Source of the DNA: an uncultured Bacilli bacterium
Lineage (GTDB): Bacteria > Bacillota_I > Bacilli_A > RF39 > UBA660
Length of the DNA stretch: 7,989 nucleotides
Assembly (NCBI GenBank): GCA_944371545.1
Contig: CALVXT010000057.1
Span: 1-7,989, forward strand
Direction of reading: 5' to 3'
Position 1 is the first letter of the stretch, and every line of letters begins with the position of its first letter. The position numbers and the translations under genes were made by a program. Shown here one piece after another: positions 6,064 to 7,989 of the stretch. The notes beneath the pieces are model-generated. The model saw nothing but the letters and a program-made list of their open reading frames with translations. It was not told the origin of the DNA and did no database searches.

Positions 6064-6501
6064 ATGTTTAAAGTAGCTAAAAGTATTCAAGTTTTAAAAG
6101 AAAAAGCAATTGTTCAAGTTGTTGAAGCAAAAATTGGACATTTTGACACAGAAAAAAAGAAAACAATTTATAAAAAACAAAAAGAATTAGAAATAACTGT
6201 TACAGGTTTTATTAATAATGAAGAAAATTACATTCATTTTATCTTAAACAAACCTCTTGAAGAGATACTTGCTATAAAAAACTTTCAAAAAATAGATATT
6301 AAAAAGAATGAAATTATAGATAATTACTTAGTAAATGATGGGAAAATGTCCGTAGTTGAAATTGAAAATTTAGAGATTTTACGGTTTAGTAAATCCTTTA
6401 TAATTTCATTTGATTATAAAACGTTTGAACAAGATTTTTTTGGATTAGCTGAAATAGAAGTTGAAATAAATACACTTACTGAAACTTTCAAAAGTATCTA
6501 G
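6064..6501 (+). CDS. Hypothetical protein, 145 residues, beta-rich
   Basis: I do not recognise this family. The protein has no Cys or Trp, many Lys, Glu and Ile, no signal peptide and no membrane segment, so it is probably a small cytoplasmic protein. Alternating hydrophobic patterns (AIVQVVEAKIG, KELEITVTGFI, NYIHFIL, SFIISFDY, AEIEVEINTL) suggest a compact beta-sheet domain with a central helix or turn (KPLEEILAIKNF). The start ATG has a good site, AAAAGGTGA. A TATAAT box (6035-6040) lies about 24 bases before the start, but no clear -35 box is visible. It is cut off from htpG by that gene's terminator and followed by a RhuM-family fragment, so it is likely transcribed alone. Codon use resembles that of its neighbours. 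The ORF is credible from its length, ribosome binding site and coherent composition; its function is unknown. Confidence 0.75.
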   Translation: MFKVAKSIQVLKEKAIVQVVEAKIGHFDTEKKKTIYKKQKELEITVTGFINNEENYIHFILNKPLEEILAIKNFQKIDIKKNEIIDNYLVNDGKMSVVEIENLEILRFSKSFIISFDYKTFEQDFFGLAEIEVEINTLTETFKSI

Positions 6502-6553
6502 AACGATTAAATTTTTTTGTTTAAATCATTTAGCATACGTATGTGCACCTTGT

Positions 6554-6750
6554 ATACTGGATAAAAATGCAACTGTTAAGAAAATTTTAAAAGTTCAAAA
6601 GGAAAGAAGTAGAGAGGTAAAAAAAGTATAGAACATTATAATTTAGATGCGATTATTGCTGTAGGCTATCGTATAAATTCTAAAAAACAACAGAGTTTAG
6701 AATTTTGAAAATATAAAAAAAATGAAGAAGTAAAGGAAATAAAAATTTAA
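6554..6750 (+). pseudogene. RhuM-family (Fic-type virulence protein) gene fragment
   Basis: Two frames together encode the conserved core of RhuM proteins. The first (about 6554-6628) reads LDKNATVKKILKVQKERSRE then VKK. The second (6625-6705) reads SIEHYNLDAIIAVGYRINS. The family norm is roughly 'L..nsTv+kfl.VQ.EG.ReVkR.IehYNLDaIIaVGYRvnS...FR.WA'. The shift falls in a run of seven A's (6619-6625), and restoring an eighth A rejoins the frames as REVKKSIEHYNLD. The second frame then meets TGA (6706-6708) at about the place where the family has the Trp of FRxWA, followed by a degenerate tail to a TAA near 6750. The N-terminal DNA-binding-like part and the entire C-terminal part are missing. 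It is a dead internal fragment of a gene that in other genomes sits on pathogenicity or mobile islands. The family is recognised from motif memory, not from a search. Confidence 0.7.
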
Positions 6751-6769
6751 GGTAGAAAGAGAGTAAGAA

Positions 6770-7624
6770 ATGGTAAAAGAAATATATATTGAAGATATTA
6801 AAAATTTATTTTTGAAAAGAGAAAAAGACACAAATAAAGGAGATTTTGGAAAAGTTGGTATCTTAGGAGGTTCAATAAATTATAGTGGAGCTATAAAGCT
6901 TGCTACAATGAGCCTAGCTAGTCTACGGAGTGGTTGTGGTTTAGTAAAAGTAATTATTCCTGATGAAATAGTTTCTTTACTTTCTCCAGTTTTACTAGAA
7001 CAAACTCTTTTTCCATATAAAAATTTAGAAGATATAAAGAAATCAATAAAAAATGTAGACAGTTTAGCCATAGGTATGGGTTGGGGAAGCAATGAAAATC
7101 ATTTACCAATTTTAAAAGATATTTTAGAAAATTTTCAAGGAAATTTGGTAATTGATGCGGACGGTTTAAATACGTTAGTAAATCATGTAGAAATTTTAAG
7201 AACAAGTCAAGCAAATATTGTTTTGACACCTCATTTAAAAGAATTTTCAAGATTAACAAGTCTTTCGATAGAAGAAATAGAAAAAAATAAAATGGAGATT
7301 GCAAAATCATTTGCAAAAGAAAATCACGTTATTCTTTTGCTAAAAGGTAGTACAACTATTGTGACAAATGGAATTGATGTATATTTAATAAATTATGGAA
7401 CACCAGGAATGGCAACAAGTGGTAGTGGAGATGTACTATCGGGAATACTTGCAGGTTTACTAGGATATTTAGACTATAATCTTTTATCTGTTAGTGCAGG
7501 TGCTATAGTAAATGGACTTGCAGGTGAATTAGCAGAAGAAAAGAATACCGATATAAGTATGATTGCTAGTGATACAATAAAATGTATACCAGCAGCTATA
7601 AAAAAAATAAGAAATGATTTCTAA
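6770..7624 (+). CDS. nnrD: ADP-dependent (S)-NAD(P)H-hydrate dehydratase
   Basis: NnrD repairs hydrated, inactive NADH and NADPH (NAD(P)HX) by ADP-dependent dehydration in the cytoplasm (EC 4.2.1.136). It has a ribokinase-like fold. Seen in order: KGDFGKVGILGGSINYSGA (23-41), the glycine-rich RSGCGLVKV (53-61), IDADGLNTL (128-136), LTPHLKEFSRL (152-162), LLKGSTTIV (190-198) and the nucleotide/active-site loop NYGTPGMATSGSGDVLSGIL (208-227). D221 is the expected catalytic base. At 284 residues it is a stand-alone dehydratase like Bacillus YxkO. The NnrE epimerase domain found at the N-terminus of the fused E. coli protein is absent and must be encoded elsewhere if present. The start at ATG 6770 has only a modest purine-rich site (AGAAAGAGAG), and no clear promoter is seen in the RhuM remnant upstream. 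Confidence 0.95.
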   Translation: MVKEIYIEDIKNLFLKREKDTNKGDFGKVGILGGSINYSGAIKLATMSLASLRSGCGLVKVIIPDEIVSLLSPVLLEQTLFPYKNLEDIKKSIKNVDSLAIGMGWGSNENHLPILKDILENFQGNLVIDADGLNTLVNHVEILRTSQANIVLTPHLKEFSRLTSLSIEEIEKNKMEIAKSFAKENHVILLLKGSTTIVTNGIDVYLINYGTPGMATSGSGDVLSGILAGLLGYLDYNLLSVSAGAIVNGLAGELAEEKNTDISMIASDTIKCIPAAIKKIRNDF

Positions 7625-7648
7625 CATAAAAAAGAAGGTAAAAAAATA

Positions 7649-7676
7649 TTGTGAAAAACGAAAAATATAGTACAAT
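7649..7676 (+). promoter_or_regulatory. Possible promoter for the exonuclease III gene
   Basis: TTGTGA (7649-7654) and TACAAT (7671-7676) are separated by 16 bases. Both boxes are near-consensus. A hairpin with a T-tract lies just downstream (7691-7714), so either this promoter reads through it or the hairpin acts as a control element. In such AT-rich DNA, chance matches are common. Confidence 0.45.
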
Positions 7677-7690
7677 AAAATTCAAATTTT

Positions 7691-7714
7691 AGAATTTAAA
7701 TGATTCTTTTTTTT
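7691..7714 (+). terminator. Weak rho-independent terminator between nnrD and the exonuclease III gene
   Basis: AGAATT (7691-7696) and GATTCT (7702-7707) pair over 6 bases, including one G-T wobble, around a 5-base loop. Eight T's follow (7707-7714). The stem is short and AT-rich, so efficiency is doubtful. An alternative hairpin, AAATTC (7678-7683) with GAATTT (7692-7697), would exclude it. Confidence 0.5.
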
Positions 7715-7747
7715 GCTTAAAAAATTATCAAAGAAAGAGGTGACAAA

Positions 7748-7989
7748 ATGAAAATAATTTCATGGAATGTAGCCGGAATTCGTGCATGTATAAAAAAGGG
7801 TTTTATTGATTTTTTTAATGAAATAAATGCGGACATTTTTTGTGTTCAAGAAGTAAAAGCCTTAAAAGAACAAATAGAATTTCTTCCTGATGGATATGAA
7901 TTATATGCTTATCCAGCTGTTCGTAAAGGTTACTCAGGGACACTTATTTATACAAAAATAAAACCGATATCAGTAACCTATGGAATTGG
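7748..7989 (+). CDS. exoA: Exonuclease III / AP endonuclease, 5' part only
   Basis: The 80 visible codons match the N-terminus of the ExoIII (Xth/ExoA) family of Mg-dependent 3'-5' exonucleases that also cut DNA at abasic sites in base-excision repair. Seen are MKIISWNVAGIRACIKKGF (N7 is an active-site residue), ADIFCVQEVKAL (E35 is the catalytic metal ligand) and YPAVRKGYSGTLIYTK, the substrate-side loop shared by the family, then PISVTYGIG. The more usual QETK reads QEVK here, a mild variation next to the catalytic Glu. The start ATG lies 4 bases after AGAGGTGA. The family is about 250-260 residues long, so roughly two thirds of the gene lies beyond the right edge, including the catalytic Asp and His. 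Whether it is intact cannot be judged here. Confidence 0.95.
   Translation, partial: MKIISWNVAGIRACIKKGFIDFFNEINADIFCVQEVKALKEQIEFLPDGYELYAYPAVRKGYSGTLIYTKIKPISVTYGI

Noticed and set aside
6503..6528. Terminator after the 145-residue hypothetical gene
   Set aside because: Only four base pairs plus a mismatch can form, and the T-run lies in the loop instead of after the stem.
6534..6543. CATACGTATG palindrome
   Set aside because: A single 10-base palindrome inside decayed DNA, with no repeat or gene start nearby, is easily due to chance.
6706..6708. TGA read as Trp (Mycoplasma code) to rescue the RhuM fragment
   Set aside because: All Trp codons I checked in the intact genes (higA, htpG, nnrD, exoA) are TGG, and the fragment is also frameshifted and truncated, so simple decay explains it.
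6880..7316. Two overlapping minus-strand open frames opposite nnrD
   Set aside because: Both sit antisense to a well-conserved enzyme gene. The Leu/Phe-rich translation is what AT-rich antisense DNA gives.
1..7989. CRISPR array, tRNA, rRNA or insertion-sequence ends
   Set aside because: I looked for regularly spaced repeats, cloverleaf-like sequences and transposase motifs on both strands and saw none.

Overview
This is a strongly AT-rich window with standard-code genes: every Trp I checked is TGG, and TGA acts as a stop. Shine-Dalgarno sites are strong, and a CIRCE-type heat-shock operator is present. Together these suggest a low-GC Bacillota/Bacilli-like or Mycoplasmatota-related (standard-code) bacterium. 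The exact lineage cannot be read from the sequence.

Left third (1-2286) is accessory DNA. A gene of unknown function enters from the left edge. It is split by an apparent one-base frameshift near 289-299 and resumes in another frame to 618. It overlaps by 8 bases a 380-residue AAA+ ATPase (611-1753) with a Clp-like motor domain and an unrecognised N-terminal half. This pair is the best candidate for an undescribed system. A 533-base gene-less stretch follows, holding palindromes, a SEC-C zinc-motif remnant, and three consecutive hairpins ending in an intrinsic terminator.

Centre (2200-3960): a complete toxin-antitoxin operon has its own promoter and a likely inverted-repeat operator. It encodes a HigB/RelE-like toxin and a HigA-like antitoxin fused to an ImmA/IrrE metallopeptidase domain. 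It is followed by a gene remnant that reads in two successive frames.

Right half (3960-7989) is mostly housekeeping DNA. It holds htpG (Hsp90) behind a CIRCE-like operator with an extra half-site, a 145-residue hypothetical protein, a frameshifted fragment of a RhuM-family gene, nnrD (NAD(P)HX dehydratase), and the 5' part of an exonuclease III gene cut by the right edge. All genes lie on the + strand. The core genes deal with stress and repair (protein folding, metabolite repair, DNA repair). The accessory segment looks like a mobile or defence-type island with several decaying genes.
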